Counted from the stretch's first letter, positions 17,783-27,339 are shown. The stretch is 64,000 nt of DNA from Pseudomonas sp. HMWF032 (GCF_003060885.1 NZ_QAIG01000012.1:1-64000), one strand, 5' to 3'. A program made the numbers and translations. The notes: generated by a model from the sequence alone, not told the origin.

Positions 17783-19246
17783 ATGAGCACTCATTACATC
17801 GCCGGTGGTTGGATCGCGGGTCAGGGTGAAGCCCTGGAATCACTCAATCCGGTCAGCCAGGAAGTCATCTGGCATGGACGCGCTGCCACGTCAGAACAGG
17901 TGGATGCAGCCGTGCAGGCTGCCCGCGCGGCCTTCCCGGTCTGGGCTACGCGCTCGCTGGATGAGCGTATCGTTGTGCTCGAACAGTTTGCTGCCACCCT
18001 CAAACAGCATGCTGAGGCGCTTGGCCACTGCATTGGCGAGGAAACCGGCAAACCGCTGTGGGAAACCGCCACCGAAGTCACCAGCATGGTCAACAAGGTT
18101 GCCATCTCGATTCAGAGCTACCGCGAACGTACCGGTGAGAAGAGCGGCCCGCTGGCTGATGCCACTGCTGTGCTACGGCACAAGCCGCATGGCGTGGTCG
18201 CAGTCTTCGGCCCTTACAACTTCCCGGGTCACCTGCCTAACGGGCATATCGTGCCGGCGCTGCTGGCAGGTAATTGCGTGGTGTTCAAACCCAGCGAGCT
18301 GACGCCGAAAGTCGCCGAGCTGACCGTCAAGTGCTGGATCGAAGCCGGTCTGCCGGCGGGCGTGCTCAACCTGGTGCAGGGTGCGCGCGAAACTGGCGTG
18401 GCGCTGGCCGCGCATGACGGTATCGACGGCTTGTTCTTCACCGGCTCCAGCCGCACCGGCAACCTGCTGCACAACCAGTTCGCCGGTCGCCCGGACAAGA
18501 TCCTCGCCCTGGAAATGGGCGGCAATAACCCGCTGCTGGTGGATCAGGTTGCTGACCTCAATGCGGCGGTGTACACCATTATCCAATCGGCGTTTATTTC
18601 CGCCGGCCAGCGCTGCACCTGCGCACGCCGCCTGCTGGTGCCGCAAGGCGCGTGGGGCGATAGCCTGCTGGAGCGCCTGGTGGAGGTTGCCGCCAGTATC
18701 AAGGTCGGTAGCTTCGATGCTCAGCCTGCGCCCTTTATGGGCTCGGTGATTTCCCTGACCGCCGCACAGCACCTGCTCAAGGCGCAGCAGCACTTGCTGG
18801 CTCAGGGCGCCAATCCACTGTTGGAAATGACTCAGCCGTTGGCCGGTGCCGCCCTGCTCACGCCTGGGATTATCGATGTGACCGAGGTCGCCAATCGTCC
18901 GGATGAAGAGTTCTTTGGCCCGTTGTTGCAGGTGATTCGCTACGCCGATTTCGATGCGGCCATCGTTGAGGCCAACAACACCCAGTACGGTCTGGCCGCT
19001 GGCCTGTTGTCCGACTCCAAGGCGCGCTACGAAGAGTTCTGGCTGCACAGTCGCGCCGGTATCGTCAACTGGAATAAGCAGCTGACCGGTGCCGCCAGCA
19101 CCGCGCCCTTCGGCGGTGTGGGGGCTTCTGGCAACCACCGCGCCAGTGCCTATTACGCAGCCGACTATTGTGCCTACCCGGTGGCCTCGCTGGAATCCGA
19201 CAGCCTGAGCCTGCCCGCCACCCTGACACCCGGAGTAAGTCTGTGA
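17783..19246 (+). CDS. aruD: N-succinylglutamate 5-semialdehyde dehydrogenase
   Basis: The protein is 487 residues, an NAD-dependent aldehyde dehydrogenase. It shows the NAD-binding GSSRTGNLL region, the general-base Glu in ALEMGGNNP and the catalytic Cys in GQRCTCARR near residue 278. It oxidises succinylglutamate semialdehyde to succinylglutamate in the AST pathway. Its TGA overlaps the GTG start of aruB (GTGA), so translation is probably coupled. Confidence 0.95.
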   Translation: MSTHYIAGGWIAGQGEALESLNPVSQEVIWHGRAATSEQVDAAVQAARAAFPVWATRSLDERIVVLEQFAATLKQHAEALGHCIGEETGKPLWETATEVTSMVNKVAISIQSYRERTGEKSGPLADATAVLRHKPHGVVAVFGPYNFPGHLPNGHIVPALLAGNCVVFKPSELTPKVAELTVKCWIEAGLPAGVLNLVQGARETGVALAAHDGIDGLFFTGSSRTGNLLHNQFAGRPDKILALEMGGNNPLLVDQVADLNAAVYTIIQSAFISAGQRCTCARRLLVPQGAWGDSLLERLVEVAASIKVGSFDAQPAPFMGSVISLTAAQHLLKAQQHLLAQGANPLLEMTQPLAGAALLTPGIIDVTEVANRPDEEFFGPLLQVIRYADFDAAIVEANNTQYGLAAGLLSDSKARYEEFWLHSRAGIVNWNKQLTGAASTAPFGGVGASGNHRASAYYAADYCAYPVASLESDSLSLPATLTPGVSL

Positions 19247-20592
19247 GCAACTCATATGAAGTGAATTTCGACGGACTGGTCGGGCCGACTCACAACTACG
19301 GCGGGCTGTCCTACGGCAACGTCGCTTCGCAGAGCAACAGCCAGGCCGCGTCCAATCCGAAAGAAGCCGCCAAGCAGGGCCTGGCCAAGATGAAGGCCCT
19401 GATGGACATGGGCTTCAAGCAGGGTGTACTGGCCCCGCAGGAGCGTCCGAATATCGCCGTGCTGCGCAGCCTGGGTTTTACCGGCACCGACGCGCAGGTG
19501 ATCCAGAACGCCGCGAAAGACGCCATGCCACTGCTGGTGGCCAGCTGCTCGGCGTCGAGCATGTGGACGGCCAACGCCTGCACTGTCAGCCCGAGTGCGG
19601 ATACGGCCGATGGTCGCGTGCATTTCACCGCCGCCAACCTCAATTGCAAATTCCATCGCTCGATCGAGCACCCGACCACCAGTCGGGTGCTCAGCGCGAT
19701 GTTCGCCAATGAGCAGCACTTTGCTCACCACGCCGCATTGCCGGCTGTCGCTCAGTTCGGCGATGAAGGCGCGGCCAACCACACACGCTTCTGCAAAGGC
19801 TACGGCGATGCCGGTGTGGAGTTCTTCGTCTTTGGCCGCAGTGCCTTCGACAGTCGCTTCCCGGCACCGCAGCGTTACCCGGCGCGGCAGACCCTGGAAG
19901 CCTCGCAGGCGGTGGCCCGTCTGCATGGCCTGAACGATGACGGTGTGGTCTACGCCCAGCAAACGCCAGCGGTGATTGATCAGGGCGTGTTCCACAACGA
20001 CGTGATCGCCGTGGGCAATGGCGAGGTGCTGTTCTATCACCAGGACGCCTTCCTCGACACCGACAAGGTGCTGGCTGAGCTGAGCGATAAGCTCGCCCGC
20101 CGTGGCGGCAACTTCCAGGCGGTGTGCGTGCCGCGTGATGCGGTGACAGTGGAGGATGCGGTCAAGTCCTACCTGTTCAACAGCCAGCTGCTCAACCGCG
20201 CCGAGGGCGGCATGCTGCTGATCGTGCCGGAAGAGTGCCGCAACAACGGCAACGTTTGGCGCTACCTGGAGCAACTGACCAGCGGTAATGGGCCGATTCG
20301 CGAGGTCAAGGTCTTCGACCTCAAGCAGAGCATGCAGAACGGCGGTGGCCCGGCTTGCCTGCGCCTGCGCGTGGCGCTCAAGGAGCACGAACTGGCGGCG
20401 GTCAATCAGGGTGTGATCATGACCCCGACGCTGCACGACAGCCTCAACGTCTGGGTCGACAAGCACTACCGTGATCGCTTGAGCGAAAACGATCTGGCTG
20501 ACCCACAATTGCTTAACGAATGCCGCGCGGCCTTGGACGAACTGACGCAGATCCTTAAACTGGGCGCGGTTTATCCATTCCAATTAGCTTGA
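19243..20592 (+). CDS. aruB: N-succinylarginine dihydrolase
   Basis: The protein is 449 residues. The N-terminus YEVNFDGLVGPTHNYGGLS is diagnostic of AstB, an amidinotransferase-superfamily enzyme. His and Cys catalytic residues are expected; the C-terminal GPACLRLRVAL region is conserved. It hydrolyses succinylarginine to succinylornithine, two ammonia and CO2. The frame could be read from further upstream inside aruD, but the GTG at 19243 overlapping the aruD stop gives the family's length and start. Confidence 0.95.
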   Translation: MSNSYEVNFDGLVGPTHNYGGLSYGNVASQSNSQAASNPKEAAKQGLAKMKALMDMGFKQGVLAPQERPNIAVLRSLGFTGTDAQVIQNAAKDAMPLLVASCSASSMWTANACTVSPSADTADGRVHFTAANLNCKFHRSIEHPTTSRVLSAMFANEQHFAHHAALPAVAQFGDEGAANHTRFCKGYGDAGVEFFVFGRSAFDSRFPAPQRYPARQTLEASQAVARLHGLNDDGVVYAQQTPAVIDQGVFHNDVIAVGNGEVLFYHQDAFLDTDKVLAELSDKLARRGGNFQAVCVPRDAVTVEDAVKSYLFNSQLLNRAEGGMLLIVPEECRNNGNVWRYLEQLTSGNGPIREVKVFDLKQSMQNGGGPACLRLRVALKEHELAAVNQGVIMTPTLHDSLNVWVDKHYRDRLSENDLADPQLLNECRAALDELTQILKLGAVYPFQLA

Positions 20593-20652
20593 GTAGGGTG
20601 GGTCACGTCTTATCGATCCACCGGTGGATGTAAAAGCGACATCCACCCTACG
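20593..20652. repeat. Short palindromic repeat (GTAGGGTGG ends) within the aru operon
   Basis: GTAGGGTGGGT right after the aruB stop and CCACCCTACG at the other end are inverted. The interior TGGATGTAAAAGCGACATCCA is itself a hairpin. Related elements are at 42899-43065 and 61954-62053. Confidence 0.65.
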
Positions 20653-20672
20653 TAAAACATTGTGGAGATTTT

Positions 20673-20957
20673 ATGAGCGACGCCCTGCAACTGATACTCG
20701 AGGACACTGACGGCACCCAGCTGGAAACTTCCTGCACACGGTTTGCCGTGGTCTGGCAGGGTAAGGAAATCTGGATTCAGCAGGTCGGTAATGGCCAACT
20801 GATGATTGGTGTGGACGTGGAGGAGGGCGACACCGAGTACGCCAACCTGCTGCTGCGTCCGTTGGCCACCAATCTGGTCAGCCTGGAGCTGGAAATGGAA
20901 GCGGCTGATCTGACTGACGAAGACGGCCACGTGCATGGCCCAGACTGCAACCACTGA
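20673..20957 (+). CDS. Conserved small acidic protein of the aru operon
   Basis: The protein is 94 residues, acidic, with no signal peptide or membrane segment. Beta-rich stretches include LQLILEDTDGTQLETSC and FAVVWQGKEIWIQQVG. The end DEDGHVHGPDCNH is rich in His, Cys and Asp and might bind a metal. It lies between aruB and aruE, and I believe this position is conserved in P. aeruginosa (PA0900), which suggests a linked but unassigned role. TGTGGAG upstream of the ATG is a fair ribosome site. Function unknown. Confidence 0.8.
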   Translation: MSDALQLILEDTDGTQLETSCTRFAVVWQGKEIWIQQVGNGQLMIGVDVEEGDTEYANLLLRPLATNLVSLELEMEAADLTDEDGHVHGPDCNH

Positions 20958-21097
20958 GAACCTGTTTACGGTCTGCTGCGCGTCAGCCCTGCTGCGTTAA
21001 AAGCAGGCTCGGAATGCTCATTTACAGCTCGTAAACTTCGCTTCTTCGCCTGATCTTGCCTTGTATGGCTCTAGCTCGCGAGGTCGTAAACACGTTC
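20958..21097 (+). repeat. MITE-like element between the small aru gene and aruE
   Basis: It starts with GAACCTGTTTACGGTCTGC immediately after the TGA stop and ends AGGTCGTAAACACGTTC. The ends match at 14 of 17 positions as an inverted repeat. The core CTGCTGCGCGTCAGCC...GCGTTAAAAGCAGGCTC is the family's best preserved left half. It lies inside an operon, 13 nt before aruE. Confidence 0.75.
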
Positions 21098-21110
21098 AGA
21101 GGAAACGCCC

Positions 21111-22121
21111 ATGCTTGCCCTCGGTAAACTGCTTGAACTGACCCTGGCTGGCCACGAACCGGCAGCGAAGATTCAGCTGACCCCCGAGGGCACGCGTTTG
21201 CGTTGGCTGGCCGAAGGCGCGTTGGAAATAACGCCGCCGGTGGCCAGCGACAATGGCCTGGATCTGCTGCTGTCTGCCGGTCTCCATGGCAATGAAACCG
21301 CGCCGATTGAATTGCTTGACCGCCTGCTGCAAGGCATTGCCCGCAGCCAGTTGAAGCCTCGCGCGCGGATTCTCTTTCTGTTCGGTAACCCCGCCGCCAT
21401 GCGCAGCGGTGAGCGCTATATCGAGCAGGACATCAACCGCCTGTTCAACGGCCGCCACGATCAGCACACCGGTGCTGAAGCGTTGCGTGCTTGCGATTTG
21501 GAACATATGGCTGCAGCCTTCTTCAGCAAGCCGGAGCGCACCCGTCTGCATTACGACCTGCACACGGCGATTCGCGGGTCAAAAATCGAGCAGTTCGCCC
21601 TCTACCCGTTTCAGGAAGGCCGCCCACGCAGTCAGCGCGAACTGGCGCGCCTGAGCGCTGCCGGGATTGAGGCGGTGCTGTTGCACAATAAAAGCTCGAT
21701 TACCTTCAGCGCCTACACCTATACCCAGCTTGGGGCGGAAGCCTTCACCCTGGAACTGGGTAAGGCGCGGCCGTTTGGGCAGAACGAGTTGGTTAACCTC
21801 GATCTGCTTGAACAGCATCTGCGGGCCCTGATCGAAGGCCGCGAGCCCGAAGGTGTCACTGATGATCTGGGCGAGCTGAAGTTATTTGCCGTAGCGCGCG
21901 AAGTGATCAAGCACAGCGACGCCTTCAAACTGCACTTGCCGGCCGACATCGAGAACTTCAGCGAACTGCCGCAGGGCTACTTGCTGGCCGAGGATCTGGC
22001 CGATACCCGCTGGGTGGTAGATGAGCCGGGTGCACGCATCATCTTCCCCAACCCCAAGGTCAAGAACGGACTGCGCGCCGGCATCCTGATCGTTCCCGCC
22101 GAAGACGTGCAGTTGGCCTGA
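21111..22121 (+). CDS. aruE: Succinylglutamate desuccinylase
   Basis: The protein is 336 residues, an M14-like zinc carboxypeptidase fold. The zinc ligands are in GLHGNETAPIEL (His, Glu near residues 62-65) and HYDLHTAIRGS (His near 156). The catalytic Glu lies in FTLELGKARPFG. It hydrolyses succinylglutamate to succinate and glutamate, the last AST step. Ribosome site AGAGGAAACGCCC precedes the ATG. It is separated from the rest of the operon by a MITE-like repeat. Confidence 0.95.
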   Translation: MLALGKLLELTLAGHEPAAKIQLTPEGTRLRWLAEGALEITPPVASDNGLDLLLSAGLHGNETAPIELLDRLLQGIARSQLKPRARILFLFGNPAAMRSGERYIEQDINRLFNGRHDQHTGAEALRACDLEHMAAAFFSKPERTRLHYDLHTAIRGSKIEQFALYPFQEGRPRSQRELARLSAAGIEAVLLHNKSSITFSAYTYTQLGAEAFTLELGKARPFGQNELVNLDLLEQHLRALIEGREPEGVTDDLGELKLFAVAREVIKHSDAFKLHLPADIENFSELPQGYLLAEDLADTRWVVDEPGARIIFPNPKVKNGLRAGILIVPAEDVQLA

Positions 22122-22235
22122 GTTAACTCGGCTGGCTCGTAATCTGTCCTGCGGTTTATCGCCTGATCTGTACCTTGTTTGCCTTGTGGGCGCGCTTTAG
22201 CATCGGGCTTTAGCCTCATTTAAGGACTGCCCGCC

Positions 22236-23240
22236 ATGCCCGTTATCGACCTGCGCAGCGACACCGTCACCCAGCCGACTCCAGGTATGCGCGAGGCCAT
22301 GCAAGCCGCCGCGCTGGGCGATGACGTGTATGGCGAAGACCCTACGGTCAATCACCTGGAGCAGTATCTGGCGGCTGAGCTGGGCTTCGAGGCGGCGCTG
22401 TTCGTGCCCACTGGCACCATGAGTAATTTGCTCGGATTGATGGCCCATTGCGCGCGCGGTGACGAATACATCGTCGGCCAGCAGGCGCATACCTATAAGT
22501 ACGAAGGTGGCGGCGCGGCGGTGCTCGGTTCGATCCAGCCGCAGCCGATTGACGGCGAAGCGGATGGCTCGTTGGATTTGGCCAAGGTCGAAGCCGCCAT
22601 CAAGCAGGATGACTTCCACTTCGCCCGTACCCGCTTGCTGGCACTGGAAAACACCATGCAGGGCAAGGTGCTGCCGCAGGCCTATCTGCAGGCGGCGCGC
22701 GAGCTGACCAAACGGCGCGGGCTGGCCCTGCACCTGGATGGCGCGCGGTTGTACAACGCGGCGGTCAAGTTGGGCGTGCCAGCGCGTGACATCACGCAGT
22801 ACTTCGATTCAGTGTCGGTGTGCTTGTCCAAAGGTCTCGGCGCGCCGATTGGCTCTGTGCTGTGCGGCTCAGCCGAGCTGATCGGCAAGGCGCGACGGCT
22901 GCGCAAGATGGTCGGCGGTGGTATGCGTCAGGCCGGTATGCTCGCAGCCGCCGGTTTGTATGCCTTGCAACATCAGGTGGCGCGCCTGGCCGAGGATCAC
23001 GCCAACGCCGAGCGATTGGCTGCCGGCTTGCGCGAGCTGGGTTATGCAGTGGAGCCGGTGCAGACCAATATGGTCTACGCCCAGGTCGGCGAGCAGGCTG
23101 GCGCGCTGAAGGCCTTCTGCGCCGCGCGCGGGATCAAACTCACCGCCGCACCACGGCTGCGCATGGTCACTCACCTGGATATTGCTGCGGCGGATATCGA
23201 TCAGGTGGTCGCAGCCTTCGCCGAATTTCGCCGGAATTGA
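22236..23240 (+). CDS. ltaE: Low-specificity L-threonine aldolase
   Basis: The protein is 334 residues, a beta-eliminating-lyase PLP fold. It begins IDLRSDTVTQPTPGMREAM, with GDDVYGEDPTVN and HLDGARLYNAAV motifs and the PLP lysine in SVCLSKGLGAPIGSVL near residue 199. It splits L-threonine or L-allo-threonine to glycine and acetaldehyde and can act on beta-hydroxy amino acids. GGACTGCCCGCC precedes the ATG. It lies 115 nt after aruE and may be transcribed with it. Confidence 0.92.
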   Translation: MPVIDLRSDTVTQPTPGMREAMQAAALGDDVYGEDPTVNHLEQYLAAELGFEAALFVPTGTMSNLLGLMAHCARGDEYIVGQQAHTYKYEGGGAAVLGSIQPQPIDGEADGSLDLAKVEAAIKQDDFHFARTRLLALENTMQGKVLPQAYLQAARELTKRRGLALHLDGARLYNAAVKLGVPARDITQYFDSVSVCLSKGLGAPIGSVLCGSAELIGKARRLRKMVGGGMRQAGMLAAAGLYALQHQVARLAEDHANAERLAAGLRELGYAVEPVQTNMVYAQVGEQAGALKAFCAARGIKLTAAPRLRMVTHLDIAAADIDQVVAAFAEFRRN

Positions 23241-23361
23241 TTGTCTTGGGGCGATGAATAGTCGCCCTCTATCAATAAAGGCACTAGCCCCCTAGCGCAG
23301 GCCCGATATAATGCGGCCCTTTGCCGGCTTTGTCGTGGCCGCTGGTTTTTGGAAGATTCCT

Positions 23362-25986
23362 ATGAAAAGCGCAGAAATCCGTGAAGCCTTCCTCAGCTTC
23401 TTCGAACAGAAGGGACACACCCGTGTCGCCTCCAGCTCCCTGATTCCGGGCAATGACCCGACCCTGCTGTTCACCAACGCAGGGATGAACCAGTTCAAGG
23501 ATTGCTTCCTCGGCCTGGAAAAGCGCGCCTACACCCGCGCCGCCACCAGCCAGAAGTGCGTGCGTGCCGGCGGCAAGCACAACGACCTGGAAAACGTCGG
23601 TTACACCGCACGTCACCACACCTTCTTCGAAATGCTCGGCAACTTCAGCTTTGGCGACTATTTCAAGCGCGACGCCATTCACTTCGCCTGGGAGTTCCTC
23701 ACTGGCGAAAACTGGCTGAACCTGCCCAAGGAAAAACTCTGGGTCACCGTCTACGCCACCGACGATGAAGCCTTTGATATCTGGAACAAGGAAATCGGCG
23801 TTCCGGTCGAGCGCATGATCCGCATCGGCGACAACAAAGGTGCGCCGTACGCGTCCGACAACTTCTGGACCATGGGCGACACAGGCCCGTGCGGCCCGTG
23901 CACCGAGATTTTCTTCGATCACGGCGATCACATCTGGGGCGGTCCACCCGGCAGCCCGGAAGAGGACGGTGATCGCTACATCGAAATCTGGAACAACGTG
24001 TTCATGCAGTTCAACCGTACTGCCGATGGCGTGCTGCACCCGCTGCCGGCACCGAGCGTGGACACCGGCATGGGCCTGGAGCGCATCAGCGCCGTGCTGC
24101 AACACGTCAATTCGAACTACGAGATTGACCTGTTCCAGAGCCTGCTGAACGCGGCGGCCAAGGCCATCGGTTGCGCCAACGAAGGCCAGGCGTCGCTGAA
24201 AGTGGTCGCTGACCATATCCGCTCGTGCGGCTTCCTGATCGCGGATGGCGTGACGCCGTCCAATGAGGGGCGTGGCTACGTGCTGCGCCGTATTATCCGT
24301 CGCGCCTGCCGTCACGGTAACAAACTGGGCGCCAAGGGCAGCTTCTTCTATCAGATCGTTGCCGCGCTGGTGGCCGAGATGGGCGATGCCTTCCCTGAGC
24401 TGAAACAGCAGCAGGCGCATATCGAGCGCGTGCTGAAAACCGAAGAAGAGCAGTTCGCCAAGACCCTGGAGCAGGGCTTGAAGATTCTTGAACAAGACTT
24501 GGCCGAGTTGAAAGGCACGGTGATTCCGGGTGAAGTGATCTTCAAGTTGTACGACACCTTCGGCTTCCCGATGGACCTCACCGGCGACATCGCCCGTGAG
24601 CGTGAGTTGACCCTGGATGAAGAAGGCTTCGAGCGCGAAATGGAAGAGCAGCGCAAGCGCGCCCGCTCTGCCAGCGCCTTCGGCATGGACTACAACAGCC
24701 TGGTCAAGGTTGATAGCGACACCGCGTTCCTTGGTTACCAGGGCACCAGTGGCAGCGGCAAGATCATTGCGCTGTTCAAGGCCGGTCAGGCCGTCGACAG
24801 TCTGAGTGAGGGCGAGGAGGGCGTTGTGGTCCTCGATCAGACGCCGTTCTATGCCGAATCCGGTGGTCAGGTCGGTGACTGCGGCTTTCTTGAAGGTGCA
24901 GGCGTGCGTTTCGATGTGCGCGATACCACCAAGGCTGGCGGCGCGTTCCTGCACCACGGGGTTGCGCTCAAAGGCGGCTTGAGTGTCGGCACCTCGGTCA
25001 AGGCCGAAGTCGACGCCAGCGTGCGTCAGGCCACTGCGCTCAATCACTCTGCGACTCACTTGCTGCACGCGGCCCTGCGTCAGGTGCTCGGTGAGCACGT
25101 GACCCAGAAGGGCTCGCTGGTCGACAGTCAGCGTCTGCGTTTTGATTTCAGCCACTTTGAGGCGATCACTCCAGCGCAGCTGAAAGAACTGGAGAGCATC
25201 GTCAACCGTGAAGTGCGCGGCAACAGCGAAGTTGAAACCCTGGAGACCGACATCGAAACGGCCAAGGCCAAAGGGGCCATGGCGCTGTTCGGTGAGAAGT
25301 ACGGTGATCAGGTGCGCGTGCTGAGCATGGGCGGCGACTTCTCCGTTGAACTCTGCGGCGGTACCCACGCCAAGCGCACAGGCGATATCGGCGTGTTCAA
25401 AATCATCAGCGAAAGCGGTGTGGCGGCTGGCGTGCGCCGAATTGAAGCGGTCACCGGCGCAGCCGCTTTTGCCTACCTCAATGGTGCGGAAGAACAGCTG
25501 AAAGAAGCGGCGGCGCTGGTCAAGGGCAGCCGTGACAACCTGCTGGACAAGCTCGCCGGTGTGCTGGAGCGCAACCGTCAGCTGGAGAAAGAACTGGAGC
25601 AGCTCAAGGCCAAGGCCGCCAGCGCGGCGGGTAATGACCTGGCGGGTTCGGCTGTCGACGTCAAAGGCATCAAGGTGCTGACTGCGCGTCTCGACGGCCT
25701 GGATGGCAAGGCGCTGCTGGCGATGGTCGATCAGCTGAAGAACAAGCTCGGCAGCGCGGTGATCCTGCTCGGCGGCGTGCAGGAGGACAAGGTCGTGCTG
25801 GTGGCTGGTGTAACGCAGGATCTGACCGCCAAGCTGAAGGCCGGCGAGCTGATGAAGCAGGCTGCTGCTGCTGTCGGCGGCAAGGGCGGCGGTCGTCCGG
25901 ACATGGCTCAAGGCGGTGGTGTCGATGCGGCTGCACTGGATGGTGCGTTGGCGCTGGCTGTTACTTTTGCTGAGCAAGGTCTGTAA
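23362..25986 (+). CDS. alaS: Alanyl-tRNA synthetase
   Basis: The protein is 874 residues, normal length. A class II catalytic core occupies residues 1-240 (MKSAEIREAFLSFFEQKGH, LFTNAGMNQFKD). The editing domain has zinc ligands in NHSATHLLHAALR and CGGTHAKRTGDIG. The C-terminal Ala domain with coiled coil is LERNRQLEKELEQLKAKAA and GGGRPDMAQGGG. It charges tRNA-Ala and clears mischarged Ser or Gly. The ATG at 23362 is the conserved start; the longer frame upstream is not coding. Confidence 0.98.
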   Translation: MKSAEIREAFLSFFEQKGHTRVASSSLIPGNDPTLLFTNAGMNQFKDCFLGLEKRAYTRAATSQKCVRAGGKHNDLENVGYTARHHTFFEMLGNFSFGDYFKRDAIHFAWEFLTGENWLNLPKEKLWVTVYATDDEAFDIWNKEIGVPVERMIRIGDNKGAPYASDNFWTMGDTGPCGPCTEIFFDHGDHIWGGPPGSPEEDGDRYIEIWNNVFMQFNRTADGVLHPLPAPSVDTGMGLERISAVLQHVNSNYEIDLFQSLLNAAAKAIGCANEGQASLKVVADHIRSCGFLIADGVTPSNEGRGYVLRRIIRRACRHGNKLGAKGSFFYQIVAALVAEMGDAFPELKQQQAHIERVLKTEEEQFAKTLEQGLKILEQDLAELKGTVIPGEVIFKLYDTFGFPMDLTGDIARERELTLDEEGFEREMEEQRKRARSASAFGMDYNSLVKVDSDTAFLGYQGTSGSGKIIALFKAGQAVDSLSEGEEGVVVLDQTPFYAESGGQVGDCGFLEGAGVRFDVRDTTKAGGAFLHHGVALKGGLSVGTSVKAEVDASVRQATALNHSATHLLHAALRQVLGEHVTQKGSLVDSQRLRFDFSHFEAITPAQLKELESIVNREVRGNSEVETLETDIETAKAKGAMALFGEKYGDQVRVLSMGGDFSVELCGGTHAKRTGDIGVFKIISESGVAAGVRRIEAVTGAAAFAYLNGAEEQLKEAAALVKGSRDNLLDKLAGVLERNRQLEKELEQLKAKAASAAGNDLAGSAVDVKGIKVLTARLDGLDGKALLAMVDQLKNKLGSAVILLGGVQEDKVVLVAGVTQDLTAKLKAGELMKQAAAAVGGKGGGRPDMAQGGGVDAAALDGALALAVTFAEQGL

Positions 25987-26100
25987 GTAGCGGATTGCTT
26001 GAGTGTACAGAGCAAGGTCCGGCATACGCCCGGCGGGCCTTGGCAGGGTTTTGAGTTATCTGTTTAATGGGCGCCCTTCACGGGCTGAGGCGGCTTTGAA

Positions 26101-27339
26101 ATGGCTTTGATCGTACAGAAATTTGGCGGCACCTCCGTCGGCACTGTTGAGCGTATTCAGCAGGTGGCCGCGAAGGTGAAGAAATTCCGCGAAAACGGCG
26201 ATGATATTGTGGTTGTGGTTTCCGCCATGAGCGGTGAAACCAATCGCCTGATCGATCTGGCCAAACAGGTCAGTGATGGTCAGCCGGTACCGCGTGAACT
26301 TGACGTGATGGTCTCTACCGGCGAGCAGGTGACGATTGCCCTGCTGGCCATGGCGCTGATCAAGATTGGCGTGCCGGCGGTGTCCTATACCGGCAACCAG
26401 GTGCGCATCCTGACCGATAGTGCGCACAACAAGGCGCGCATCCTGCAGATCGATGACCAGAAACTGCGTGCCGACCTCAAGGCCGGTCGTGTGGTGGTGG
26501 TCGCCGGTTTCCAGGGTGTCGACGAGCACGGCAATATCACCACGCTGGGTCGTGGTGGTTCAGACACCACCGGTGTGGCGCTGGCTGCTGCGCTGAAGGC
26601 CGATGAGTGTCAGATCTACACCGACGTTGATGGTGTGTACACCACCGACCCGCGTGTAGTGCCGCAGGCTCAGCGCCTGGAAAAAATCACCTTCGAAGAG
26701 ATGCTGGAAATGGCCAGCCTCGGCTCCAAGGTACTGCAGATTCGTTCGGTGGAATTCGCCGGCAAGTACAACGTCCCGCTGCGCGTGCTGCACAGCTTCC
26801 AAGAGGGGCCGGGCACCCTCATTACCCTTGATGAAGAGGCATCCATGGAACAGCCGATTATCTCCGGCATCGCTTTTAACCGCGACGAAGCCAAGCTGAC
26901 TGTCCGTGGCGTACCGGACATCCCGGGCGTGGCGTTCAAGATCCTCGGCCCGATCAGTGCCGCGAACATCGAAGTCGACATGATCGTGCAGAACGTTTCG
27001 CACGATAACACCACCGATTTCACCTTCACCGTACACCGCAATGACTACACCGCGGCGTTCGAAGTGTTGGAAAACACCGCTCGCGAACTGGGTGCGCGCG
27101 AAGTGATTGGCGACACCAAGATCGCCAAGGTGTCCATTGTGGGTGTCGGCATGCGTTCCCACGCCGGCGTCGCCAGCCGCATGTTCGAAGCGCTGGCCAA
27201 GGAAAATATCAATATCCAGATGATCTCGACCTCGGAAATCAAAGTCTCCGTGGTAATCGAGGAGAAATATCTGGAGTTGGCGGTGCGCGCCCTGCACACT
27301 GCTTTTGAACTGGATGCCCCGGCCCGTCAGGGCGACTGA
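26101..27339 (+). CDS. lysC: Aspartokinase
   Basis: The protein is 412 residues. The kinase domain has KFGGTSVG at the N-terminus, VVVSAMSGETN, and DVDGVYTTDPRVVP near residue 180. Two C-terminal ACT domains (from about residue 265) carry IPGVAFKILGPIS and SIVGVGMRSHAGVASRMF. It phosphorylates aspartate, the entry step to Lys, Thr, Met and DAP, and is expected to be feedback-inhibited through the ACT domains by Lys and Thr. It is followed by a good terminator. It contains an in-frame internal start (see 26845). Confidence 0.97.
   Translation: MALIVQKFGGTSVGTVERIQQVAAKVKKFRENGDDIVVVVSAMSGETNRLIDLAKQVSDGQPVPRELDVMVSTGEQVTIALLAMALIKIGVPAVSYTGNQVRILTDSAHNKARILQIDDQKLRADLKAGRVVVVAGFQGVDEHGNITTLGRGGSDTTGVALAAALKADECQIYTDVDGVYTTDPRVVPQAQRLEKITFEEMLEMASLGSKVLQIRSVEFAGKYNVPLRVLHSFQEGPGTLITLDEEASMEQPIISGIAFNRDEAKLTVRGVPDIPGVAFKILGPISAANIEVDMIVQNVSHDNTTDFTFTVHRNDYTAAFEVLENTARELGAREVIGDTKIAKVSIVGVGMRSHAGVASRMFEALAKENINIQMISTSEIKVSVVIEEKYLELAVRALHTAFELDAPARQGD
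26845..27339 (+). other. Possible internal translation start giving a separate LysC regulatory (beta) subunit
   Basis: ATG at 26845 (codon 249, MEQPIISGIAFNRDEAK) is preceded by GAAGAGG at 7-8 nt and opens exactly at the boundary to the ACT domains, giving 164 residues. Alpha2beta2 aspartokinases made from in-frame overlapping genes are established in Bacillus, Corynebacterium and Thermus. Use here is inference. Confidence 0.45.

Noticed and set aside
23284..26025. Long minus-strand open frame opposite alaS
   Set aside because: Antisense shadow of alaS with no motif or ribosome site.
26006..26043. Possible attenuator between alaS and lysC (AAGGTCCGGC...GCGGGCCTTG)
   Set aside because: An imperfect stem with no T-run and no leader peptide; not enough to call it.
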